A program made the position numbers and the translations under genes. A stretch of 64,000 nucleotides of DNA, from the NCBI RefSeq assembly GCF_036014115.1, contig NZ_CP107913.1, positions 8,549,501 through 8,613,500 of the forward strand. Direction: 5' to 3'. The stretch's first letter is position 1; every line of letters begins with the position of its first letter. The notes beneath the pieces were generated by a model. That model saw only the letters and a list, made by a program, of their open reading frames with translations. It did no database searches and was not told the origin of the DNA. This stretch comes from Streptomyces sp. NBC_00448 (lineage in GTDB: Bacteria > Actinomycetota > Actinomycetes > Streptomycetales > Streptomycetaceae). Of this stretch, positions 42,759-52,500 are shown piece by piece.

Positions 42759-42793
42759 GAAGGCTCCCGCCGGTCCTACCGGCGGGAGCCTTC
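42759..42793. terminator. Strong bidirectional terminator (MFS / SRPBCC genes)
   Basis: GAAGGCTCCCGCCGGT (42759-42774) pairs perfectly over 16 bp with 42778-42793 around a CCT loop. It ends the MFS transcript and probably the convergent SRPBCC one. The remaining 190 bases to the SRPBCC stop are very GC-rich with no gene visible. Confidence 0.9.
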
Positions 42794-42984
42794 GCCGTGC
42801 GTGGTGCGGCCGTGCCGCGTTGGGGGGCGCGCCGCGTTGTGGCCGCCGCACCGGGTGGGGCGGCCGGAGACCGGCGGTCCGACGGCCGTCGGGCCGCCGG
42901 TGGTCGCGGGAGCGGCTGCGGTGACGTGGCCGCGGTGGGGTGGCCGCGGCGCCCGGGTGGGGCGCCGCGGCCGGGGCGGGCCCG

Positions 42985-43416
42985 TCAGGACGTCAGGACC
43001 TTGGCCAGGCGGTCGACACCCGTGCGGAGCGCCTCTTCCAGTTGCGCGCCGATCTGGGCGCCCATCTGCTCGCTGCCGGGCCCGTCCAGCTCCGCCCGGT
43101 GGGTGATCCGTACGCCGTCGCCGGCCGGCGCGATCGCGCACACCGACCGCATCTCGACCTGCTCGCCGATCCGGGTCAGCAGCGTGAAGCCGCTGCCGTC
43201 GGTGACGTCGGTGAGGGTGAACGCCACCGGGGCCGTCCGGTTGCCGGACTCCATGGACTGCTCGATCACCCCTTCCGAGCCCGCCGCGAACGGCCCGTCG
43301 AGGCGGATCGAGCTCAGCGAGCCGTACCACTCCGGCCATGTGTCGAGATCGGTGTACCGGGCCCAGACCTCCGCACCGGTGACGCCGACCTCGACCCCGT
43401 ACTCACAGTTCCACAT
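42985..43416 (-). CDS. SRPBCC (START-like, polyketide cyclase/dehydrase family) protein
   Basis: The 143-residue protein has the usual helix-grip opening WNCEYGVEVGVTGAEVWARYTDLDTWPEWYGSLSSIRLDG, then antiparallel strands and a long C-terminal helix (QIGAQLEEALRTGVDRLAKVL). SRPBCC proteins bind hydrophobic ligands; some are cyclases of aromatic polyketides, many have no known enzyme role. It is the only minus-strand gene in the tailoring block and faces the DUF993 operon. GGAGAGG lies ahead of the ATG at 43416. The role here is unknown; binding or folding of the product is possible. Confidence 0.85.
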   Translation of the reverse strand: MWNCEYGVEVGVTGAEVWARYTDLDTWPEWYGSLSSIRLDGPFAAGSEGVIEQSMESGNRTAPVAFTLTDVTDGSGFTLLTRIGEQVEMRSVCAIAPAGDGVRITHRAELDGPGSEQMGAQIGAQLEEALRTGVDRLAKVLTS

Positions 43417-43587
43417 GTGTCCAGCCTCTCCGTCCCCGCGGCCGCGCGGCCGCGATATCGCCGTCCCCGCCATCAACGCATCGCGGCCCGGCGGCCCTCC
43501 AGAGCGGGGACCCCCAGAAGTACCGTCCGGCAGCCCCTACAAGGGCTCTGGGCAGGGCACTTGGGGTGGTGTCGGGCCGCTCGCAGG

Positions 43588-43617
43588 TAGGGGGGTCACC
43601 CAGGTCCTTTAGGGGGC
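43588..43617. promoter_or_regulatory. Two TAGGGG boxes before the DUF993 operon
   Basis: TAGGGGGGT (43588-43596) and TAGGGGGC (43610-43617), 22 bases apart, lie 37-66 bases before the ATG at 43654. They match the boxes before the PKS and SDR operons. A small AGCCC/GGGCT hairpin is at 43532-43547. Confidence 0.5.
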
Positions 43618-43695
43618 GGTTGATCTGGTTCGGCCACTCGCGGAGTCGATTCAATGAAGCGCCCGTGGTGGTCGAGCAGAGACTGGGAGCCGAAA

Positions 43696-44886
43696 GTGAT
43701 CAAACTTCCCGAGGCCGACGGAACATTGACGTCGTACGAGCCGAACGCCTCGCCGCGCGTCTTCACGCCCGACGACTCGCCGTTCGCCAAGCGGAGCCCA
43801 CTGGCCACCGCGCACGTGCTGGGCGACCCGCTCGCGGCCAACGAGCCGTTCGGGCCGCCGATGGGCCCGCCGCCGCCCCAGCCGATCGACTGGGAGGCGT
43901 CCATGGCCTACCGGCGCCACCTGTGGGCGCACGGCTACACCCTCGCCGAGGCGCTCGACACCGCGCACCGCGGCATGGGCCTGGACTGGCCCACGTCGGT
44001 GGAGCTGATCCGCCACTCCGCCGCCGAAGCCCGCGCGGTGGGCGGCCGGATGGCCGTCGCGATCACCACCGACCAGCTCGACCCGTTCTCGCCGGCCAGC
44101 GTCAAGGACGTCCGGCTCGCGTACGAGCAGCAGCTGGAGGTCGTGGAGAGCGCCGGCGCCACCGCGATCATCATGTGCAGCCCGCAGCTGGCGGCCGCCA
44201 CCCAGGACCCCGCCGACTACGCCGAGTTGTACGGCGCGCTGCTGCGGCAGTGCTCGAAGCCGGCGATCCTGCACTGGATCACCTCCGTGTGGGACCCGCG
44301 CCACACCGGCTACTGGGGCCAGATGGACGTGGACAGCGCCTACGGTGCGCTGCTGGCGATCGTCCGCGACAACATCGACAAGGTCGACGGTGTGAAGGTG
44401 GCGCTGCTGCCGGCGGAGCAGCAGGTGCAGATGCGCCGGCTGCTGCCGGAGGGCGTGCGCTTCTACACCAGCGACACCGACCGCTACCCGGAGCTGTTCG
44501 CCGGCGACGAGCAGGGCTTCAGCGACGGCCTGACCCCGGTCTTCGACCCGATCGCGCCGCTGGCGGCCGAGGCCCTGCGCGCCCTGGACCGCGGTGACAC
44601 CGCGCACGGCCGCCAGCTGCTGGACTCCACCGTGCCGTTGTGCGCCCACCTCTTCGAGGGCCCGGGCCGCAGCACGTTCTTCTTCAAGACCGGCCTGGTC
44701 TTCCTCGGCTGGCTGGGCGGTCACAGCGCGCACACCCGCATGGTGTGGGGCGAGCAGTCGGCGCGCTCCGTGCCCCACCTGGCCACCGCCTACCGGCTCG
44801 CCGACGGCCTGGGCCTGTTCGCCGACCCGGCGCTGGCCGAGCAGCGCATGAAGACCTACCTCGCCACCTACGGGATAGCGCAGTGA
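43696..44886 (+). CDS. DUF993 family aldolase-like (DHDPS-like barrel) protein
   Basis: The 396-residue protein follows the PF06187 (DUF993) pattern through its length: LPEADG near the start, YRRHLWAHGYTLAEALDTAHRGMGLDW, IMCSPQLA, KPAILHW, GVKVALLP (lysine in the place of a Schiff-base residue), FYTSDTDRYPELFAGDEQGFSDG, FFFKTGLVFLGWLGGH and the C-terminal LADGLGLFADP. Members are dihydrodipicolinate-synthase-like and usually lie in sugar catabolism loci. The location in a PKS cluster is odd. The GTG at 43696 has GGGAG ahead of it; the ATG at 43654 (GGAG upstream) adds 14 residues. It overlaps the FAD monooxygenase start. Confidence 0.88.
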   Translation: MIKLPEADGTLTSYEPNASPRVFTPDDSPFAKRSPLATAHVLGDPLAANEPFGPPMGPPPPQPIDWEASMAYRRHLWAHGYTLAEALDTAHRGMGLDWPTSVELIRHSAAEARAVGGRMAVAITTDQLDPFSPASVKDVRLAYEQQLEVVESAGATAIIMCSPQLAAATQDPADYAELYGALLRQCSKPAILHWITSVWDPRHTGYWGQMDVDSAYGALLAIVRDNIDKVDGVKVALLPAEQQVQMRRLLPEGVRFYTSDTDRYPELFAGDEQGFSDGLTPVFDPIAPLAAEALRALDRGDTAHGRQLLDSTVPLCAHLFEGPGRSTFFFKTGLVFLGWLGGHSAHTRMVWGEQSARSVPHLATAYRLADGLGLFADPALAEQRMKTYLATYGIAQ

Positions 44887-46292
44887 CGACCGCTGTCGTT
44901 CTCGGCGGTGGCCTGGCGGGCCTGTTCGCCGCGACCGTCCTCGCCGACCACGCCGACGAGGTCGTGGTGGTCGAGAGCGATGTCCTGCCCACGACGCCGG
45001 CCCCCCGCAACGGCCTGCCGCAGGGCCGGCACAACCACATCCTGATGCGGGGCGGCGCCGAGGCGTTCGACGAACTGCTGCCGGGCACCACCGAGTTGCT
45101 GATGGCGGCCGGCGCCAAGCGGCGCGGCCTGCCCGGCGGCACGCTGACCCGCGGTCCGCGCGACTGGTTCCAGCGGCACCGTACGGACGCCTACCTGCTG
45201 CTGTGCGGCCGCGACACGCTCGACCACGTGGTGCGCGGCCAGGTGCTGGGCGCCGCCCGCCTGACGCTGCGGCAGGGCGTCAAGGCCGTGGCGCTGACCG
45301 GGGACGCCCAGCGCGTCACCGGCGTGCGGATCAAGCCGCTCGAATCGGGCCAGGACGCGCGGGAGGAGACGATCGCCGCGGACCTGGTCGTCGACGCCAC
45401 CGGCCGCCGCTCCGACGGCCCGCGCTGGCTGGCGGAGCTCGGCGTGGCGGCGCCCCGGGAGGACTTGGTCGACGCCGGGTTCGCCTACGCCAGCCGCTGG
45501 TACCAGGCGCCCGAGGGGACGGAGGACTTCCCCGGCGTGATGATCCAGGTGCAGCCCGGCACGGGCGAGCCGGGCCGCGGGATCGCGATCCTGCCGAACG
45601 ACAACGGGCGCTGGATCGTCACCAGGTTCGGCAGCCGCGGTGGCGAACCCCCCACCGACGAGAAGGAGTTCGTCTCCGACTGCGGTGACTGGGAGGACCC
45701 GCTGGTGTCGCGGCTGCTGTCCCGGGCCAAGCCGCTCAGCGACATCCGCTCCTACCGGCGGATGCCCAACTGGCGGCGCCACTACGAGAAGCTGCCCCTG
45801 CCCGAGGGGTACTTCGTGATCGGCGACGCCGCCTCGGCGCTCAACCCGACCTACGGCACCGGCATGTCGGTGGCCGCCCGCTCCGCCCTGGCGCTCCGCG
45901 CGGAGCTGCGGCGCACCGGACTCGGGCCGGGCCTGGGCCGCCGGGTGCAGCGGGGCGTCGCCAAGGCGAACGCGTTCGCCTGGCAGAACGCGGTCAGCAA
46001 CGACCTGTTCTTCCCCGGCGTCACCTCCACCGTGCCGGTGCGCGGCGCCGCCTTCCAGACCTGGATGGCGGCTCGGGTGGCACACGTGGCGGCCCGCGAC
46101 CGGACGGTGTCCGACATCGCCTTCACCGTGGGCACGTTCTGCGCGCCACCCAGCCGGATGTTCTCCCGCGCCTTCATGTGGCCGGTGATCCGCGGGCCGC
46201 GCCGTCCGCCGCTCACCGCACAGCAGGCGATCGAGCAGTTCCCGGAGTTCGGTGACCTGCTCGCACCGGAACCCGTCACCGACCCCCGGTAG
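44883..46292 (+). CDS. FAD-dependent monooxygenase/epoxidase
   Basis: The 469-residue flavoprotein has the FAD motif GGGLAGLFAATVLADHADEVVVVESD, the second FAD motif YFVIGDAASALNPTYGTGMSVAARSA, and no membrane anchor. The layout fits the squalene-epoxidase/aromatic hydroxylase superfamily, including epoxidases of polyether and polyene pathways. The GTG start overlaps the DUF993 stop by four bases, so the two proteins are co-made and may act in sequence, for example oxidation then a C-C bond step. It ends at a nested inverted repeat. The substrate is unknown. Confidence 0.88.
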   Translation: MTTAVVLGGGLAGLFAATVLADHADEVVVVESDVLPTTPAPRNGLPQGRHNHILMRGGAEAFDELLPGTTELLMAAGAKRRGLPGGTLTRGPRDWFQRHRTDAYLLLCGRDTLDHVVRGQVLGAARLTLRQGVKAVALTGDAQRVTGVRIKPLESGQDAREETIAADLVVDATGRRSDGPRWLAELGVAAPREDLVDAGFAYASRWYQAPEGTEDFPGVMIQVQPGTGEPGRGIAILPNDNGRWIVTRFGSRGGEPPTDEKEFVSDCGDWEDPLVSRLLSRAKPLSDIRSYRRMPNWRRHYEKLPLPEGYFVIGDAASALNPTYGTGMSVAARSALALRAELRRTGLGPGLGRRVQRGVAKANAFAWQNAVSNDLFFPGVTSTVPVRGAAFQTWMAARVAHVAARDRTVSDIAFTVGTFCAPPSRMFSRAFMWPVIRGPRRPPLTAQQAIEQFPEFGDLLAPEPVTDPR

Positions 46293-46511
46293 TGCCGTGA
46301 CCGCGAGGGTCCACCTGCTCGCGGTGCCCGTAGGGGCGCTCTGCCTCCGCCTTCGGCGGGTGGGGGCGCCCGCGGCGAAGCCGGGGGGAGTGCCCGCGGC
46401 GCCGGCGGGACCGCCCGTGCGAGCCCGTCACCAGGACGGTGCCGCACCGGGCGGTCCCGGCGCGCCGGGCACCGCACGCCGACCGGCGAAAGCCCCTCGC
46501 GGTCACAGCAC
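46292..46511. repeat. 220-bp nested inverted-repeat element
   Basis: The ends GTGCcGTGACCGCGAGGG (46292-46309) and 46494-46511 are inverted copies over 18 bases with one mismatch. Inside are a perfect 12-bp pair CGGGACCGCCCG (46406-46417) / 46448-46459 and a Pro/Gly-codon-like hairpin around a CCTTCGG turn (about 46350). It fills nearly the whole gap between the FAD monooxygenase stop and the AT-first PKS gene. It may be a fold-back (MITE-like) element, a composite terminator, or both. Confidence 0.65.
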
Positions 46512-46571
46512 CAGCGGCCGCCGCTCGGGGGAGCGACATGTCACTCGGTACCAGTCAAGGGGGTGCCCCGC

Positions 46572-49500
46572 ATGAGCGGCGAGCAACGACTTCCCGGAAC
46601 CACCGCAGAGCCGGTGGACGGCGGCCTGCCGTCCGGTGACGCGCGGGCGTCCCGGGCCGTCCCCTGGGTCCTGCACGGACGCGACGAGCAAGCGCTGCGG
46701 GCCCAGGCCGGCCGGCTGCTGTCCTGGCTCACCGGGCCCGAGGCGGAGGCCGGCGGGTCCGCGCCCGACATCGGCCTGTCGCTGGTGACCACCCGGTCCG
46801 TGCTCGGCCACCGCGGGGTGGCGGTCGGCACGGACCGCGCCGACCTGCTCGCCGGCGTGGCCGCCCTGGCCGGCCACGGGCTGGGCGGCACCGTCGTCAG
46901 CGGCCCGGTGCGGCCCGCGGGCAGTACCCGGGTGGCGTTCGTCTTCCCCGGACAGGGCTCGCAGTGGCCCGCGATGGCCGGTGAACTCCTCGGCACCGCA
47001 CCGGCGTTCGCCGAGCGCATGGCGGAGTGCGCGCGGGCGCTGGAGCCCTTCGTGGACTGGGAACCGATGGACGTGCTGCGCGAGCGGCCCGGCGCCCCGT
47101 CACTGGAGCGGGTCGACGTGGTGCAGCCGCTGCTGTGGGCGATGATGGTGTCGCTCGCGGCCTTGTGGCGCTCCTACGGGGTGGAACCGGACGCCGTCGT
47201 CGGCCACTCGCAGGGCGAGATCGCCGCCGCCTGCGTGGCGGGGGCGCTCTCGCTGTCCGACGGCGCCCGGATCGTCGCCCTGCGCAGCCGCCTGATCGCC
47301 GAGGAACTCGCCGGTCTCGGCGGGATGATGTCGGTCCCGCTGCCCGCCGCCGAGACCGAGGAGCGGCTGCGCGCCTGGCAGGGCCGCGTCCAGCTCGCCG
47401 CCGTCAACGGGCCCGGCTCCGTCGTGGTCTGCGGCGACACCGCGGCACTGGACGAGATCTTCGACCAGCTCACCGCGCAGGACGTCCGCGTCCGCAGGAT
47501 TCCGGTGGACTACGCCTCCCACTCGCACTACGTGGAGCAGCTCAAGGACAAGCTGCTCGCGGTGCTGGCGCCGGTCGCCCCGCGCTCCTCGGCCGTGCCG
47601 TTCTACTCCACCGTGACCGGCGCCGCACTGGACACCGCCGCCCTGGACGCCGGGTACTGGTTCACCAACCTGCGCAGCACCGTGCGCTTCGAGGAGGCCA
47701 CCCGGGCGCTGCTCGCCGACGGGCACGGCCTGTTCGTGGAGTCCAGCCCGCACCCGGTGCTGCGGCTGGGCCTGCAGGAGACCGTGGACGCGACCGGCGC
47801 CGAGGCCCGCGTGGTCGGCTCGCTGCGGCGCGGCGAGGGCGGCCTGGTCCGCCTGACCACCTCGCTGGCCGAGGCGTCGCTGGCCGGTGCCCCGGTGCAG
47901 TGGCGCGCGTCCTTCACCGGCACCGGCGCACGCGTCGTGGACCTGCCCACCTACGCCTTCCAGCACCGGCGCTACTGGGCGCGCCCGGACCAGGACGCGA
48001 CGAGCTTCGCCGCCGCGGGCCTCGATCCGGCCGGCCACCCGCTGCTGGGCGCCGTGGTCACCTCCTCCACCTCCGGCGAGACCGTCTTCACCGGCCGGCT
48101 GTCGCTGCCGGCGCACCCGTGGCTCGCCGACCACGAGGCCCTCGGCGCCGTCCTGCTGCCCGGCGCGGCGTTCGTGGACCTCGCGCTGCACGCCGGCGCG
48201 CGGACCGGCTGCGAGCTGCTGCGCGAACTGACCCTGCAGGCACCGCTCGTGCTGCCCGACGAGGGCTGGGTCCAGCTCCAGGTGACCGTGGGCGCTGAGG
48301 GGCCGGACGGCGAACGCGCGGTCACCGTCCACTCCCGCGCCGAGGACGCCGACGGCCCCTGGACCCGGCACGCCGCGGGCGTGCTCGACCCGGGCCCGGC
48401 CGCCGCGCTCGCCGCGATCCCCGAATGGCCGCCGCCCGGCGCGGAGCCGATCCCGCTCGACGGCGCCTATCCGCGCCTGCTGGAGCGCGGCCACGCCTAC
48501 GGGCCGGCCTTCCAGGGCCTGAAGTCCGCCTGGCGGCAAGGCGAGGAGATCTACGCCGAGGTCGCCCTCGCCGAGGAGGAGAGCGCCGCCGCCGCGCACT
48601 TCGGCGTCCACCCGGCGCTGCTCGACGCCGTGCTCCACGCCGACCTCGTCGCCGGCGGCGGCGACCCGGACGCCTCGCGCGGCGCTGTCCTGCCGTTCGC
48701 CTGGAACGGGGTGTCGCTGCACGCCTCCGGCGCCACCACCGCGCGCGCCGTACTGCGGCCGGCCGGCCCCGACGCGGTTCGGATCGACGTGTTCGACGGC
48801 ACCGGGCGGCCGGTGCTCGCGGTGGAGTCGCTGGTCGCCAAGGCGGTCTCCGCCCGGCAGTTGGCGTCCGCGGGCGCGACGCGGGGCCCGGCGCCCCACG
48901 CGGTCCGGTGGACCGCGGCGCCGCGCGCCGAGGAGGCGGCCGCGCTCCCCGCGTGCGCGGTCGTCGGCGACGGCCGCGCGGCGGAGGCGTTCGCCGCCGC
49001 GACCGGCACCGCCCGCCACGCCGACCTCGCCGCGCTGGCGTCCGGCCTCGGCACCGGGACACCGCCCGGTGTCGTGGTGCTCTGCGCCGCGGCGGAACCG
49101 GCGGCGCCCGGCGCGGGCGGCGGGAGCGGCGCTACGGTCCTCGACGCCGTCCGCCGCCGTACCGGACACGTCCTCCACGAGGTGCAGTCGTTCCTGGCCG
49201 ACCCGCGCTTCCAGGACAGCGCGATGGTCCTCGTCACCACCTCGGCGGTGGCGGCCGGCGGCGGGGAGTCGCCGGACCTCGAACAGGCCCCGCTGTGGGG
49301 GCTGGTGCGGTCCGCGCAGGCCGAACACCCCGGCCGCTTCGTGCTGGTGGACACCGGCCCCGACGGTGACCTCGACCCCGAGGCGCTGGCCCGCGTCCTG
49401 TCCGACGGCGAACCCGAGGCCGTGGTGCGCGGGGGAGCCGTCCTCACCCCCCGGCTGGCCGCCGCGGCGGCGCCGCAGGACGGCCCGCGCCCGGCGTGGC

Positions 49501-52500
49501 CGGCCGACGGCACCGTCCTGGTCACCGGCGGCACCGGGGTGCTCGGCGCCCACGTCGCCCGCCACCTCGCGTCCGCGCACGGGGTACGCCGGTTGCTGCT
49601 GCTCAGCCGGCGCGGCGAATCCGCCCCCGGCGCGGCCGAACTGGTCGCGCAACTGGCGGAGTCGGGCGCCGAGGCGAAGGTCGTCGCCTGCGACGTCGCC
49701 GATCGGGCGGCCCTGGCCGCGGTGCTCGCCGAGATCCCCGCCGACCGACCGCTGCGCGCCGTGGTGCACACCGCGGGCGTCCTGGACGACGGCGTCATCG
49801 ACGCGCTCACCCCGAAGCGCCTCGACGAGGTGCTGCGCGCCAAGGCCGACGCGGCCTGGCACCTGCACGAACTCACCCGGGAGCGCGACCTCGCCGGCTT
49901 CGTGCTGTTCTCCTCCGCGGCGGGCACTCTTGGCGCGCCCGGACAGGGCAACTACGCCGCTGCCAACGCCTTCCTCGACGCCCTGGCCGCCCACCGCCGG
50001 GCCGCCGGCCTCCCCGCGGTCGCGCTCGCCTGGGGGCTGTGGGCCGACGGCAGCGGGATGACCGGCGCGCTCGACGAGCGCGACATCTCCCGGCTGCGCC
50101 GCCAGGGCTTCCCGCCCCTGGAGACCGCGGAGGCGCTCGACCTCCTCGACGCCGCCCTCGCGTCCGTACGCGCACCCGAGTCCGTATCCGCACCCGTGCC
50201 CGTATCCGTACCCGCCGACGCGCCGCACAGCTCGCCGCCCGGCAGCGCATCCGGCAGCGCACCTGGCGACGCACCCGTCCCCGTCACCTCCGGCGACCCG
50301 GCCTCCGCTCACCGGCTGCTGCTGAAGCTCGACACCACCGCGCTGCGCGCGCAGGCCGCGCACGGCACCCTCCCGGCCATGCTCCGCGGCCTGGTGCGGA
50401 CACCGCCGCGGCGCGCGGCCCGCTCCGGCGGCGACGCCCCGCTGGGCGAGCGGCTGTCCGCCATGGCCCCCGGCGAGCGCGAACGCGCCCTGCTGGAGCT
50501 GGTGCGCACCCAGGTCGCCGATGTCCTCGGGCACGCCTCCCCGGACGCCGTGGAGGCGGACCGCGCCTTCAAGGAACTGGGCTTCGACTCGCTGACCGCC
50601 GTCGAACTGCGCAACCGGCTGGCCGCCGCGACCGGCCTGCGGCTGCCGGCCACCCTGGTCTTCGACCACCCCTCGGCCCGGGCGGTCGTCCGGCACATGG
50701 ACCGCGAACTCACCGGGCAGCGCCCCCAGTCGGCGCGGACCCGGGCGGCGGCACCGGACGAACCCGTCGCCCTGGTGGCGATGGCCTGCCGCTTCCCGGG
50801 TGGCGTGGAGTCCCCGGAGGACCTGTGGCGGCTGGTCGCCGACGGCACGGACGCGGTCTCCGCGTTCCCCGCCGACCGCGGCTGGGACCTGGAGGAGCTG
50901 TACGACCCCGAGCCCGGCAAGCCCGGCAGGACCTACACCCGCTCCGGCGGATTCCTCGACGGCGCCGCCGACTTCGACCCGGATTTCTTCGGGATCAGCC
51001 CCAACGAGGCGCTGGCCATGGACCCGCAGCAGCGGCTGCTGCTGGAGACCTCCTGGCACCTGTTCGAGCGGGCCGGGATCGACCCGGGAACCCTGCGGGC
51101 CACCCCCACCGGGGTGTTCGCCGGCGTGATGTACCACGACTACGCCGACAACAGCGCCACCGGCTCCATCGCCTCCGGCCGGCTGTCGTACCACTACGGC
51201 TTCGAGGGCCCGGCGATCACCGTCGACACCGCCTGCTCCTCCTCCCTGGTCGCCCTCCACCTGGCGATCCAGTCGCTGCGCGCCGGCGAGTGCGATCTCG
51301 CGCTCGCCGGCGGCGTCACGGTGATGGCCACCGCCGGGGTGCTCGTCGAGTTCGGCACCCAGCGCGGCCTGGCCGCCGACGGACGGTGCAAGTCGTACGC
51401 CGACGCCGCCGACGGCACCGGGTTCTCCGAGGGCGTCGGGCTGCTGCTGGTGGAACGGCTCGCCGACGCCCGCCGCAACGGCCACCCCGTCCTCGCCCTG
51501 GTCCGCGGCTCCGCGGTCAACCAGGACGGTGCCAGCAACGGACTGACGGCGCCCAACGGCCCGGCGCAGCAGCGGGTCATCCGCCAGGCGCTGGCCGCGG
51601 CCGGCCTCGGCACCGGCGACGTCGACACGGTCGAGGGCCACGGCACCGGCACCACGCTCGGCGACCCGATCGAGGCCCAGGCGCTGCTCGCCACCTACGG
51701 CCAGGACCGCTCCCCTGAGCGCCCGTTGTGGCTCGGCTCGATCAAGTCGAACATCGGGCACGCCCAGGCCGCCGCGGGCGTCGCCGGGGTGATCAAGGCC
51801 GTGGAGTCGATGCGGCACGGCGTGCTGCCCCGGACGCTGCACGTCGACGAGCCCTCGCAGCAGGTCGACTGGGCCTCGGGCGCGGTACGGCTGCTCACCG
51901 AGGCGCAGCCGTGGCCCGAGCCCGGCCGGCCGCGGCGGGCCGGCGTCTCCTCGTTCGGCATCAGCGGCACCAACGCGCATGTGATCGTCGAGCAGGCGCC
52001 CGCGGACGCCACCTCCGAGGCCACCACCGGGCAGACCCCCGCGGAGCCCGCCGGAGGTTCCGCGGAGCCGCAACATCCGGTGGACGGACCGGAGTCCGAG
52101 TCGGCTCCCGGGCCGGCGCCCCGGCCCGTGGTGCCCTGGCTGGTCTCCGCGGCGAGCCCGGACGCCCTCCGGCAGCACGCCCGGCGCCTGGCCGCCCACC
52201 TCGCGGACGACCCCGGGTCGAACCCGGCCGACGTGGCGTTCACGCTCGCCACGGCCCGGTCGCCGCTGGACCACCGGGCCCTCGTCGTCGGTGACGACCG
52301 CGACGAGCTGGTCGCGGCACTGGCGGCGCTCGCCGCGGACGACGAGCCGGCCGGGCGGCGCACCACCGGCGGCACCGCCTTCCTCTTCACCGGCCAGGGC
52401 GCGCAGCGCCTCGGCATGGGACGCGAACTGTATGACGCCCACCCGCACTTCCGCCGGGCGTTCGACGCCGCGCTGGAGGCGTTCGACCCGCACCTGGACC

